Position numbers and translations under genes: made by a program. A stretch of 64,000 nucleotides of DNA from 38-11 sp964539975 (GTDB taxonomy: Bacteria > Bacillota > Clostridia > Tissierellales > Dethiosulfatibacteraceae). Shown piece after piece: positions 1 through 9,800 of the stretch (position 1 is its first letter; every line of letters starts with the position of its first letter). The notes under the pieces are model-generated. The model ran no database searches. It was not told the origin of the DNA and saw nothing but the letters and a program-made list of their open reading frames with translations. The stretch covers positions 168,792-232,791 of the forward strand of contig CAZIKK010000001.1 in NCBI GenBank assembly GCA_964539975.1. Direction: 5' to 3'.

Positions 1-1009
1 CTGATGCAGCAACGATAGCCACACTTTTTTCTTCCGACCAACACAAGTCTTTTTCTGATAACTTACCTTCTATTACCTTCAACATCACTTCAACCAAATC
101 TGATTTCATTCTAGGCAAAATCGCCTGCGTTTCAGGATCTCCAAATCTAACATTAAATTCCAAGACTTTGGCTTGATCATTCTTAATCATTAATCCGATA
201 AAAAGCACACCTTTAAAAAGAATGCTTTCCTGATCAAATCCTTTCATGATTTTTTCAAGGATATCCTTCTTTATTTGTTCATTTAATTTTTCTGTGAAAA
301 TCGGGTTTGGAGAAAAGCAACCCATTCCTCCTGTGTTTTCTCCTTGATCACCATCATATGCCTTCTTATAATCTCGGGCACTTTCCATTGGAATGATCTG
401 TTGCCCATCAACGAAACATAACAAGGATGCCTCTATCCCATCTAAAAATTCCTCTATCACAATTTTACGACCTGCATCACCAAACTGGTTTTTTTCCATA
501 ATAGACGAAATTGCATCCTCTGCTTCTGACTTACTTTTACAAATCAAAACGCCTTTACCTGCTGCCAATCCATCAGCTTTTATCACATATGGCGAATTAA
601 AGTCCTTTAATCGATCCAGTGCCTCATTTTGATTGTAAAAAACATCATAATGAGCTGTCGGAATGCCATATTTTGTCATGAATTCCTTTGAATAAGCTTT
701 GCTCCCCTCAAGTTGAGCAGCATATTTGTTTGGCCCAAAAACCTTGATCCCCTCTGCTTGGAGTAAATCTGTCAAACCCATCACTAATGGCGCCTCTGGT
801 CCAATCACTACTAAATCAATTTTCTCGTTCTTGGCAAAGTTTACAATCTCCTTGTTGTCATTCGCCTGAATATCATCATGGCATATAGCTAGTTCAGATA
901 TGCCAGCATTTCCTGGGATACAGTGTAGTTCCTTTACTAAATCACTTTTCATGATCTTCCAACAAATGGCATGCTCTCTACCACCATTCCCTATAACTAA
1001 TATCTTCAT
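1..1009 (-). CDS. purD: Phosphoribosylamine--glycine ligase, 3'-truncated by the window edge
   Basis: GAR synthetase joins 5-phosphoribosylamine and glycine using ATP, the second step of purine synthesis. The visible 336 codons begin MKILVIGNGGREHA, the family's N-terminal dinucleotide-binding motif, and continue through the ATP-grasp domain with the GLAAGKGV loop, the GENTGGMG motif and FNVRFGDPETQ metal-binding segment. The start is the ATG at 1007-1009 with an AGGAG site upstream. The C-terminal part, about 80 residues by family length, lies beyond the left edge. It is the last visible gene of the purine operon, 50 bases after purH. Identity is certain; completeness cannot be judged. Confidence 0.97.
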   Translation of the reverse strand, partial: MKILVIGNGGREHAICWKIMKSDLVKELHCIPGNAGISELAICHDDIQANDNKEIVNFAKNEKIDLVVIGPEAPLVMGLTDLLQAEGIKVFGPNKYAAQLEGSKAYSKEFMTKYGIPTAHYDVFYNQNEALDRLKDFNSPYVIKADGLAAGKGVLICKSKSEAEDAISSIMEKNQFGDAGRKIVIEEFLDGIEASLLCFVDGQQIIPMESARDYKKAYDGDQGENTGGMGCFSPNPIFTEKLNEQIKKDILEKIMKGFDQESILFKGVLFIGLMIKNDQAKVLEFNVRFGDPETQAILPRMKSDLVEVMLKVIEGKLSEKDLCWSEEKSVAIVAAS

Positions 1010-1059
1010 TTCATCCACTCCTCGTCAATCGTCATTTTGCTACAATCACAAATATGCTT

Positions 1060-2613
1060 CTAATGTTTGAAATGACGCATGCCTGTAAATATCATCGCAA
1101 TTCCAGCATCGTCACAAGCCTGGATCACTTCTTCGTCGCGAATAGACCCGCCTGGTTGAACAATTGCAGTTATTCCTGCTTTTTTCGCTTCCTCTATCGA
1201 ATCCGCGAAAGGGAAAAAAGCATCCGACGCAAGACACGCACCAGAAAGACTAGCCTCTCCAAAATACCCCTTGCCATGATCAATCGCTTGTTGACAAGCC
1301 CAAATCCTGCTTACTTGACCTGTTCCGATCCCAATTGTTTGCTTGTTTTTTGTAATCACAATCCCATTTGATTTGATATGTTTTACAACTCTCCATGCAA
1401 ATAGTAGTTCTTCCATTTCTTCAGTACTCGGCTTTCTTTTTGTCACTACTTCAACACCTTGTTCACTCAACAGCTTATCGTCCTTATCCTGTACCAACAT
1501 CCCACCATTCACACGTTTCATGTCCATGTTTTCCACACCAGATACCTTGTCCATGTTTTCTATGGCAAGGACCCTTAGGTTTTTCTTCTCTTTCAACATT
1601 TTTAGTGCTTCATCTGTATAATCTGGAGCCCCAATTATTTCAAGAAAAGTATTTCCAATAGCTTTCACAAACTCCAAATCCACAAATCTGTTCGTCACAA
1701 CAATGCCTCCGAAAATTGAGACTGGATCTGATTGATATGCTTTCAAGTAAGCTTCTTTTGCTGACTTCCCACTTGCAACGCCGCACGGATTTGCATGCTT
1801 ACAGGCTATTACCGTTGGCTCTTTATATTCTTTTAATAATTCTAAAGCTCCATTTGTATCATTAATATTATTGAACGAAAGCTCTTTTCCATTTAATTGG
1901 ACTGTCGTCGGTAGTTCTCCGGGAAAAACAATTGGGTTTTTGTAAAAAGCCGCGGTTTGATGAGGATTTTCCCCATACCTCATGTCTTGAACTTTTTCCA
2001 ATGTGAGGGTCAACTTCTCAGGGTAACCTTGTATGCCTAGCCTCTTCGAGAGAAAATCAGCAATTAATGCATCGTAAGCTGCTGTATGTTGGAATGCTTT
2101 TACCGCTAGTTCTTGCTTCAATTCTTTAGGTGCTTCTTTTTCCGTTTTAAAAACTTCTATTATTCTTACATAATCATTAGGATCAACCAGCACGATTACA
2201 TCTTCGTTGTTTTTAGCAGCCGACCTTAACATTGCTGGTCCGCCTATGTCTATGTTTTCAATCGCTTCTTCTAGCGTGACTCTCTCTTTGGTGATGGTTT
2301 CTTTAAAAGGATACAAGTTTACCGCTAAAATATCTATCGATTCAATTCCCAATGTCGCCATTTGTTCCTTGTGAACAGGATTGTTTCGCCTCCCCAGCAG
2401 GCCACCGTGAATTGAAGGATGAAGTGTTTTGACACGCCCGTCTAGGCACTCTGGAAATCCAGTGATTTCAGACACTTCCCGAACGGGTATGCCCTTTTCT
2501 TTCAAATGCCTTGCTGTCCCTCCTGTAGAAATAATCTCCACTCCCAATTCTACCAAAGCTTTCGCAAAATAATCAATCTGTTCTTTATCTGATACACTTA
2601 ATAAGGCTCGCAT
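1060..2613 (-). CDS. purH: Bifunctional AICAR transformylase / IMP cyclohydrolase
   Basis: Catalyses the last two steps to IMP: formylation of AICAR by 10-formyl-THF, then ring closure. The 517-residue protein has the usual family length. An N-terminal MGS-like cyclohydrolase domain (about 1-150, opening MRALLSVSDKEQIDYFAKAL with STGGT) is followed by the transformylase domain, which carries the catalytic CKHANPCGVA motif near residue 265. The ATG abuts the purN stop (2614) with no gap, and an AGGAGG-like site lies in the purN end, so translation is likely coupled. Nothing unusual seen. Confidence 0.98.
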   Translation of the reverse strand: MRALLSVSDKEQIDYFAKALVELGVEIISTGGTARHLKEKGIPVREVSEITGFPECLDGRVKTLHPSIHGGLLGRRNNPVHKEQMATLGIESIDILAVNLYPFKETITKERVTLEEAIENIDIGGPAMLRSAAKNNEDVIVLVDPNDYVRIIEVFKTEKEAPKELKQELAVKAFQHTAAYDALIADFLSKRLGIQGYPEKLTLTLEKVQDMRYGENPHQTAAFYKNPIVFPGELPTTVQLNGKELSFNNINDTNGALELLKEYKEPTVIACKHANPCGVASGKSAKEAYLKAYQSDPVSIFGGIVVTNRFVDLEFVKAIGNTFLEIIGAPDYTDEALKMLKEKKNLRVLAIENMDKVSGVENMDMKRVNGGMLVQDKDDKLLSEQGVEVVTKRKPSTEEMEELLFAWRVVKHIKSNGIVITKNKQTIGIGTGQVSRIWACQQAIDHGKGYFGEASLSGACLASDAFFPFADSIEEAKKAGITAIVQPGGSIRDEEVIQACDDAGIAMIFTGMRHFKH

Positions 2614-3240
2614 TTATTCCTCCTGCTTGATTATCACTCTTCTTCCTTCAACCTGAATACGGTCTTCGCAAAACAACCGAATGGTTTCCGGGAGTATTTC
2701 GTATTCAATTTCTAGCACCTTTTTTTGTAAAGACTGCGGGTCATCCTCATTTGTCACTTCCAAGGATTTTTGCAAAATAATCGGCCCATGATCTGCTATC
2801 TCATCTACAAAATGAACCGTCGCACCACTTACTTTCACTCCATATTCTATGGCTGCTTCATGTACTTTTAGACCATAATATCCCTTCCCGCAAAAAGAAG
2901 GGATTAAGGATGGGTGAATATTGATTATGCGATTTCTATAGTGTTCAATGATTTTGGCTGGCAGTATTTTTAAGTACCCAGCAAGAACGACCAAATCTAT
3001 CTTCTCAGATTGCAACTTATCCAAGAGCTTTTGGTTGTAATCATCCTTCAAGACATCCTCATGAAGTAAATAAGTGGGAATGTTTTGGTTTTTGGCCCTT
3101 ACAAGGCCATACGCATTCACTTTGTCTGAAACAACTAGAGTGATCTCTGCATCAATCCTGCCTCTGTCTATTTGATTGATGATTGCTTGAAGGTTTGTTC
3201 CTGAGCCAGATACAAGTACAGCTATTCTTTTTTTTGACAT
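2614..3240 (-). CDS. purN: Phosphoribosylglycinamide formyltransferase
   Basis: GAR transformylase moves a formyl group from 10-formyl-THF to GAR. The 208-residue protein opens with the family motif VLVSGSGTNLQAII. It shows the catalytic NIHPSLIPSF histidine motif followed by SGATVHFVDEIADHGPII, which contains the conserved aspartate. Length fits the family. The start lies inside the 3' end of purM (19-base overlap), typical of tight coupling in this operon. The folate-dependent PurN is present and no formate-dependent PurT is seen in the window. Confidence 0.97.
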   Translation of the reverse strand: MSKKRIAVLVSGSGTNLQAIINQIDRGRIDAEITLVVSDKVNAYGLVRAKNQNIPTYLLHEDVLKDDYNQKLLDKLQSEKIDLVVLAGYLKILPAKIIEHYRNRIINIHPSLIPSFCGKGYYGLKVHEAAIEYGVKVSGATVHFVDEIADHGPIILQKSLEVTNEDDPQSLQKKVLEIEYEILPETIRLFCEDRIQVEGRRVIIKQEE

Positions 3241-4268
3241 AACTGCAACCCACCATTTCTTTCGACAACTCTCCCAATAATTTTTGCGTTTTCACCATTT
3301 TTAGATAGATGATCCATTACCAGATGTTTATCTGATTCGCTCACAGCTAGAACTAATCCTATACCCATATTAAAAGTTGCATACATCTCTTCACTATCTA
3401 TGTTACCTTCTCGTTGAATGAGTTTGAATATCTCTGGAACGTCGTAAACACTCAGATCTAAATCAGCAGACATCCCTTTTGGCAACATTCTCGGAATGTT
3501 TTCAAAGAAACCACCTCCGGTAATATGGCTAATTCCTTTGATTTGGAACTGTTGGGTTAACTTTTGTACAAGTCTAGCATAAATCCTTGTTGGTTTAAGC
3601 AATTCTTCTCCCAATGAGCAATTGAGACTTGGAATGTGATCCGTAAGTTCCCATTTAAGTTTTTCAAAAAATAGCTTTCGAACAAGGGAATAACCGTTCG
3701 AATGAAGCCCACTTGATGGAATGCCAATCAAGCAATCACCCGTAACAATTTCTTTGCCTGATATGATTTTATTTTTGTCCACAACCCCTACACAAAACCC
3801 TGCCAAATCATATTCTCCATCTCTATACAACCCAGGCATCTCTGCCGTTTCTCCTCCTATCAGAGCTGCTCCTGCATCTAGACAGCCCTTTGCCACTCCC
3901 TTTACAATATCAGAAGCTATCATAGGATTCAATTTTCCTGTTGCTATATAATCAAGAAAAAACAGTGGCTTTGCGCCTTGACAGACAACATCGTTAACAC
4001 ACATGGCGACAACGTCCTCGCCTATTGTATCGTGCTGATTCATGGCAAACGCAATCATGAGCTTCGTTCCTACACCATCTGTGCCTGACACCAAAACCGG
4101 TTCGTCATAAGCTTCTTTATTGAGTTGAAACAGAGCACCAAAGCCACCAATATCTGAAAGCACATTCTCATTAAGTGTCTTTTTAACATGTTCTCTCATC
4201 AACTCAACAGAAGTATAACCTGCTTCTTTATCAACACCTGAGTCCTTATATGTTAACTCGCCACTCAT
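3222..4268 (-). CDS. purM: Phosphoribosylformylglycinamidine cyclo-ligase
   Basis: AIR synthetase closes the imidazole ring of FGAM using ATP. The 348-residue protein carries YKDSGVDKEAG near the N-terminus, the GTDGVGTKL nucleotide-binding motif, GGETAEMPG and ITGGGFFENIPR, all hallmarks of PurM. The ATG overlaps the purF stop as ATGA (4265-4268), implying translational coupling. A GGGGGGA stretch upstream serves as ribosome binding site. Length is normal. Confidence 0.98.
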   Translation of the reverse strand: MSGELTYKDSGVDKEAGYTSVELMREHVKKTLNENVLSDIGGFGALFQLNKEAYDEPVLVSGTDGVGTKLMIAFAMNQHDTIGEDVVAMCVNDVVCQGAKPLFFLDYIATGKLNPMIASDIVKGVAKGCLDAGAALIGGETAEMPGLYRDGEYDLAGFCVGVVDKNKIISGKEIVTGDCLIGIPSSGLHSNGYSLVRKLFFEKLKWELTDHIPSLNCSLGEELLKPTRIYARLVQKLTQQFQIKGISHITGGGFFENIPRMLPKGMSADLDLSVYDVPEIFKLIQREGNIDSEEMYATFNMGIGLVLAVSESDKHLVMDHLSKNGENAKIIGRVVERNGGLQLCQKKE

Positions 4269-5674
4269 TCTATCCCCCCTTGCACATCATGATTCGGAAC
4301 TGCCATAGGGTAGTCTCCATCCAAACATGCCATACAAAAACCATTTTTTTGACCTGTCGCACGTAATAAACCACAAGGACTTAGATATTGCAATGAATCA
4401 GCCTCAAGAAATTGTTCGATTTCCTTTTCCGTTTTTGATGCCCCAATCAAGTATCTTCTAAAAGGGGTGTCAATCCCAAAAAAACATGAATATTTGACAG
4501 GAGGTGAAGCAATTCTCACATGCACCTCTTTTGCACCAGCTTCCCGCACCTTTTGAACAATTCTCTTGCTGGTTGTTCCTCTTACAATAGAATCATCAAT
4601 CATAACGATTCGTTTATCCTTGACTATTTCCTTCAATACGCTTAATTTTATCTTGACCCCTTCATCTCTAAGCGCTTGGTTGGGTTCGATAAATGTTCTC
4701 TTGGCATACCGGTTCTTAATCAATCCCAATCCATATGGTATTCCTAATTCCTGAGCATATCCAATTGCTGCAGGTGTCCCAGAGTCCGGTACTGAAAAAA
4801 CTAGATCTGCTTCTACAGGTGACTCTTTTGCCAATTCTATTCCGCTATTAAAGCGAGTCTGATATACATTGATACCATCTATATTGCTGTCTGGTCTAGC
4901 AAAGTAGATGTACTCAAAAATACAGGATTTTCTTCGTACAAATCGATCGCTAGCAATGCTTGTGATCCCCTCTTCATTTACCACTACAATCTCACCGGGC
5001 TCAACATCTCGAATAAATGTCCCTCCCATAGCAGTGATCGCACAACTTTCTGAAGCAAACAAATAGCCATCTTCTCTTTTTCCAATGCATAAGGGTCTCA
5101 GACCAAAAGGATCCCTAATCCCAATCAATTCTTTCTCAGTCATTACCACAAAAGCAAATGCTCCTTTGATAATTTCCATGATGTTTTTGACAGCTTTTAC
5201 CATATCTCCTTTATAGTTTCTAGCCAAAAGATTAGCGATAACTTCTGTATCTGTAGAAGTCTGAAAAACCACGCCGTTGTCCTCCAACATTTCTCGCAAT
5301 GCTTCTGTGTTGGTTAAATTCCCGTTGTGAGACAATGCGATAGATCCTTTTCTGTATTTAACAACTAATGGTTGTGCATTTTGAATCAAACTATCTCCAG
5401 TTGTGGAGTAACGCACGTGTCCTGTCGCCATTCCACCGATCAAATTGTTTAATATTTTGTCATCAAACACCTCCGCGACCAAGCCAATTCCCTTGTGGTA
5501 TTCGATGCCGCCCCCACACTTTACGGCAATACCCGCGCTTTCTTGTCCTCTATGTTGCAAAGAAAACAATCCATAATAAGCAAGTTGGGATACAATTTCT
5601 GGTTTGTTCGAGTAAACACCCACCACGCCACACTCTTCGTGCAATTTGTCGTCGTCACATATTATATTGTACAT
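4265..5674 (-). CDS. purF: Amidophosphoribosyltransferase (glutamine PRPP amidotransferase)
   Basis: First committed step of purine synthesis: PRPP plus glutamine gives phosphoribosylamine. The 469-residue protein has a 14-residue leader before HEECGVVGVYS, so Cys15 would be the glutaminase nucleophile after propeptide removal. The PRPP-binding motif VMIDDSIVRGTTS is in the C-terminal half. Cysteines in RRKSCIFEY, YSCFFG and FCMACLDGD match the four [4Fe-4S] ligands of the Bacillus subtilis-type enzyme, so an oxygen-sensitive cluster is expected. It starts 7 bases after the purC stop. Confidence 0.98.
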   Translation of the reverse strand: MYNIICDDDKLHEECGVVGVYSNKPEIVSQLAYYGLFSLQHRGQESAGIAVKCGGGIEYHKGIGLVAEVFDDKILNNLIGGMATGHVRYSTTGDSLIQNAQPLVVKYRKGSIALSHNGNLTNTEALREMLEDNGVVFQTSTDTEVIANLLARNYKGDMVKAVKNIMEIIKGAFAFVVMTEKELIGIRDPFGLRPLCIGKREDGYLFASESCAITAMGGTFIRDVEPGEIVVVNEEGITSIASDRFVRRKSCIFEYIYFARPDSNIDGINVYQTRFNSGIELAKESPVEADLVFSVPDSGTPAAIGYAQELGIPYGLGLIKNRYAKRTFIEPNQALRDEGVKIKLSVLKEIVKDKRIVMIDDSIVRGTTSKRIVQKVREAGAKEVHVRIASPPVKYSCFFGIDTPFRRYLIGASKTEKEIEQFLEADSLQYLSPCGLLRATGQKNGFCMACLDGDYPMAVPNHDVQGGIE

Positions 5675-5681
5675 TTAACAC

Positions 5682-6386
5682 CTAACCTTCTATCCTATTT
5701 AATACTTCCATATAAATTTCTTCTATTTGCCCCAGATCCTGTCGAAACCTGTCTTTGTCAAGTTTTTTTCCTGTTTCCATATCCCAAAGCCTACAAGTAT
5801 CAGGAGAAATTTCATCAGCTAAAATCACTTTCCCGTCTACTAATCCGAATTCCAACTTGAAATCTACCAATACAATCCCTTTGCTCTTGAAGAATTCTTT
5901 CAGTACATCATTGACCCGATGGGTATAGAATTCAACTTGTTTGATTTGGTCTTCAGTGGCTATGTTTAAGGCAAAAATATGTGAATGGTTAATGAGTGGG
6001 TCTCCTAATGCATCATCTTTATAGCAAAACTCAAGTATCGTGCTATTGATACTCTGGCCTTCTTCTAGTCCCATTCGTTTTGCAAATGATCCTGCCACAA
6101 CATTTCTGACTATCACTTCAACTGGTATGATCTTCACTGCTTTTACAAGACTTTCTCTATCATTGATATATTCGACAAAATGTGTAGGAATACCCGCTTC
6201 TTCCAGTTGCATGAATAATGCGCCGGACATCTTGTTGTTGACTACCCCTTTTTCTTTAATTGTGCCTTTCTTCTGTCCATTAAACGCAGTTGCATCATCT
6301 TTGTACGAGACAATGTAGTACAGATCACTATCTGTCTTATATACTTTCTTGGCTTTTCCTTCGTATAACAATCCCAATTTTTTCAT
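5682..6386 (-). CDS. purC: SAICAR synthetase
   Basis: Phosphoribosylaminoimidazole-succinocarboxamide synthase condenses CAIR with aspartate using ATP. The protein begins MKKLGLLYEGKAKKVYKT, the family's N-terminal motif, and contains SYKDDATAFNGQKK and the DEISPDTCRLWD motif near residue 210. I place the start at the ATG 6384-6386, nine bases after GGGA of the weak site AGGGATGG. A TTG at 6390-6392 would add two residues and overlap the purE stop as TTGA, but sits too close to that site. About 234 residues, normal for the family. Confidence 0.96.
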   Translation of the reverse strand: MKKLGLLYEGKAKKVYKTDSDLYYIVSYKDDATAFNGQKKGTIKEKGVVNNKMSGALFMQLEEAGIPTHFVEYINDRESLVKAVKIIPVEVIVRNVVAGSFAKRMGLEEGQSINSTILEFCYKDDALGDPLINHSHIFALNIATEDQIKQVEFYTHRVNDVLKEFFKSKGIVLVDFKLEFGLVDGKVILADEISPDTCRLWDMETGKKLDKDRFRQDLGQIEEIYMEVLNRIEG

Positions 6387-6388
6387 CG

Positions 6389-6883
6389 TCAACCATCCCT
6401 GTTTATTCTTTGTTGCAATGCTAAGTTTTTACTCCTAACGCCTTCTCCCATTTCTGTTTTGTATTTTTTGAAAGCATCCCTCAAATGATCGTACTTCACT
6501 GACAATATCTGCACCGCCAAAAGAGCCGCATTCTCTGCACCATTTATTGCAACCGTAGCAACTGGTACACCTGATGGCATCTGTACTATTGATAGTAAGG
6601 AATCCAGTCCATCCATGGTAGATGATTTTATTGGCAATCCTATCACCGGCAAAACCGTAACACCTGCAAGAACTCCTGGCAAATGAGCCGCTTTACCAGC
6701 TGCTCCAATGATGACATCATAATTTTTTTCTGCATTCTTTGCAAAGTCTAATGCATCAAATGGTGTTCTATGAGCCGACATGACTTGAACATCGTAAGGC
6801 ACTTCAAATTTCTTCAAAACTTCCAATCCTTTTTCCACAACTGGAAAATCTGAGTCACTTCCCATAATAATAGCTACACGCAT
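6389..6883 (-). CDS. purE: N5-carboxyaminoimidazole ribonucleotide mutase
   Basis: Class I PurE moves the carboxyl group of N5-CAIR to C4, giving CAIR. The 164-residue protein has MGSDSDFPV at its N-terminus and VMSAHRTPF with the catalytic histidine. The usual GAGGAAHLPG motif reads GAAGKAAHLPG, with a lysine in place of a glycine, although the catalytic AHLPG is kept. No purK (the partner enzyme) is in this operon, so it may be elsewhere or absent. A strong AGGAGG site precedes the ATG, 14 bases after purL. Confidence 0.96.
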   Translation of the reverse strand: MRVAIIMGSDSDFPVVEKGLEVLKKFEVPYDVQVMSAHRTPFDALDFAKNAEKNYDVIIGAAGKAAHLPGVLAGVTVLPVIGLPIKSSTMDGLDSLLSIVQMPSGVPVATVAINGAENAALLAVQILSVKYDHLRDAFKKYKTEMGEGVRSKNLALQQRINRDG

Positions 6884-6897
6884 AACTACCTCCTGAA

Positions 6898-9800
6898 TTA
6901 TAAGTAATATTTTATTCCGGCTTCAAATATTTGTTGGTTCTTGTTGCCGGGTATGTTCTTGTGTAAATCAACGCCAATCCTTTCAGAGTGAGCCATTTTG
7001 CCCAAGACACGGCCATCCGGGCTTGTCAATGCCTCTATTGCTGCCATGGATCCATTTGGATTGTCGTTCTCATTCATTGTAGGTTTCCCATTCTCATCTA
7101 CATATTGACACGCCACTTGTCCGTTTTGAATCAACCGCTCCAACCATTCATCACTGGCATGAAATCGTCCTTCTCCGTGAGAAATCGGGATTGCATGGAT
7201 ATCTCCTACTTGGCAATTATTGAGCCAGGGTGACAGATTTGAACTTACTTTTGTATTGACAAATCGAGAGATATGTCTTCCAATCTGATTGTATGTTAGC
7301 GTTGGGGTATCTTCTTCCAATATCTTAATCTCTCCATACTGAACCAATCCCAGTTTGACAAGTGCTTGGAAACCATTACATATTCCAATGATCAAACCGT
7401 CTCTTTTTTTTAGCAAATTCATGGTTGCTTCACTTACGGCCGGATTTCTGAAAACAGCTGCAATAAACTTCCCTGATCCTTCAGGTTCATCACCCGCACT
7501 AAATCCTCCTGGCAAGGAAATAATTTGGGCCTCATTGATCTTTCTTACCATGAGGTTCATCGCATCTTTCAAGTCATTGACCGTCATATTCCTAAACACC
7601 TGAATTTCCACCTTGCCTCCCGCCTTTTCAAATGCTTTTGCGGTATCGTACTCACAATTTGTGCCGGGGAAAACAGGAATGAAAATTTTTGGCTTAGCAA
7701 TAGACTTCGATCTTTTGATTTGATTCCCATAGGTGTACTGTTGCCCCTCAAATGAGCCATCCTTCCCAGAAGCAGTTGGGAATACTTTTTCAAGTGGCTT
7801 TGACCATTCTCTTATCATTTCTTCTATAGCGATTTCGCTATCTCCAATAAAAATGTCTGGCTTTCTTATTGTTGTTCCAATAACAAGACCCATATCTTGG
7901 CCAATTGCTACATCTTTTTTAACTTCTAATATCATATCGCCATAAAAAGGATAAAAAAGATCCTCTTCAGTAAGTTTCTGATCTATTTTGAGACCAATCT
8001 TGTTTCCAAAAGACATTTTGCTCAGCGTTGCAGCTACCCCTCCAAAACCAATAGTATGGGCAGCCAACACGCTTTTATTCCGAATCAAAGCTGTTACTTT
8101 ATTAAGTTTTTTGCTTAAGTCGTCATAATCAGGCAATCTATTCTCTGTCTTTTTAATTCTTACCCATACCAAATTGGAATTCGTTTCCTTAAATTCGGGA
8201 GATATCACATCATTAGACGAAACGGTTCCGACTGCAAAAGCAACTAAGGTAGGTGGGACATCCATATCTTTGAACGTTCCAGACATACTATCTTTACCCC
8301 CTATCGCAGGTACATCCAATTTCAATTGTGCTTCCAACGCTCCCAATAACGCACTGAAAGGTTTCCCCCACCTTGTTCTTTCAAAATTTAATTTCTCATA
8401 GTATTCTTGGAGAGTCAATCGCACATTCTGATAATCTCCACCCGTCGCCGTAACTTTAGCTAATGCATGCACGATAGCAAATTGAGAACCATGATACGGG
8501 CTCCAAGTTGACAAATACGGATCAAAACCATGAGACATAATCGTACAAGTTGTTGTTTCTCCTGTCATGACAGGTATTTTAGAAACCATTGACTCAATCG
8601 GCGTTAATTGATATTTTCCTCCCATTGGCATAAGAACCGTGCCTGATCCGATTGTTGAGTCAAATCTTTCTACCAGCCCTTTTTGAGAGGCTACATTCAG
8701 ATCAGAAAGATTCTTTAACCATTTCTTTTTCAAACTGCTCTCTTCATAAGATTTTCCGTAAACTTTTTGCCAATCAAATGGAAGAGGTTCAGCCACAAAA
8801 ATATCACTTGTCTCTCTAACGCCATTTGTGTCTAAAAACTCACGAGATATATTTAAAATTTCCAACCCTCTCCACTTCATTACTAATCGACCTGTATCTG
8901 ACACGGTCGCAACTATGGAAGTTTCTAAGTTTTCTTTTTTTGCAAAATTAATAAAATCAGAGACATCTTGTTTCCTTAGAACCACAGCCATTCTTTCCTG
9001 AGATTCAGATATCGCCAATTCTGTTCCGTCCAAACCCTCATATTTCTTTAAAACGCAGTCCAAGTCAATATCAATGCTGTCTGCTAATTCGCCTATAGCA
9101 ACTGCTACACCACCTGCACCAAAATCATTGCATTTCTTGATCATGCGGCTTACTGTCTTGTTTCTAAACAATCTTTGGATCTTTCTCTCTTCTGGTGGAT
9201 TCCCTTTTTGCACCTCTGATCCGCACATGAAAATAGATTGTTCATCATGCTCTTTGGAGGATCCTGTTGCTCCCCCACAACCATCTCTTCCTGTTCTACC
9301 ACCAACAACCAGTATAACATCTCCTGGACTCGCTTCTTCTCTCACTACATTGTCTTTTGGTGCTGCTGCAATCACAGCTCCAATTTCCATTCTTTTCGCT
9401 CGGTAGCCTTCATGATATATTTCTTCCACTTTCCCTGTAGCTAACCCAATCTGATTGCCATAAGAGCTGTAACCGTGAGCTGCTTCTGTTGTAATTTTTC
9501 TCTGGGGCAGTTTTCCAGGTAATGTTTCTTTTAAACCAACTGTAGGATCACCACTACCTGTCACTCGCATAGCTTGATATACATAAGAGCGTCCCGACAA
9601 AGGATCTCTAATCGCTCCCCCCAAACAGGTTGCCGCTCCCCCAAAAGGTTCAATCTCTGTAGGATGATTATGCGTCTCATTCTTAAACATCACTAACCAA
9701 TTTTCTGTCCGCCCATTAATTGTCACGGGTACTTCAATTGAACAAGCATTGACCTCTGATGACAACTCTAAGTCATCAAGTTTTCCTTTATTTCTCAAAT

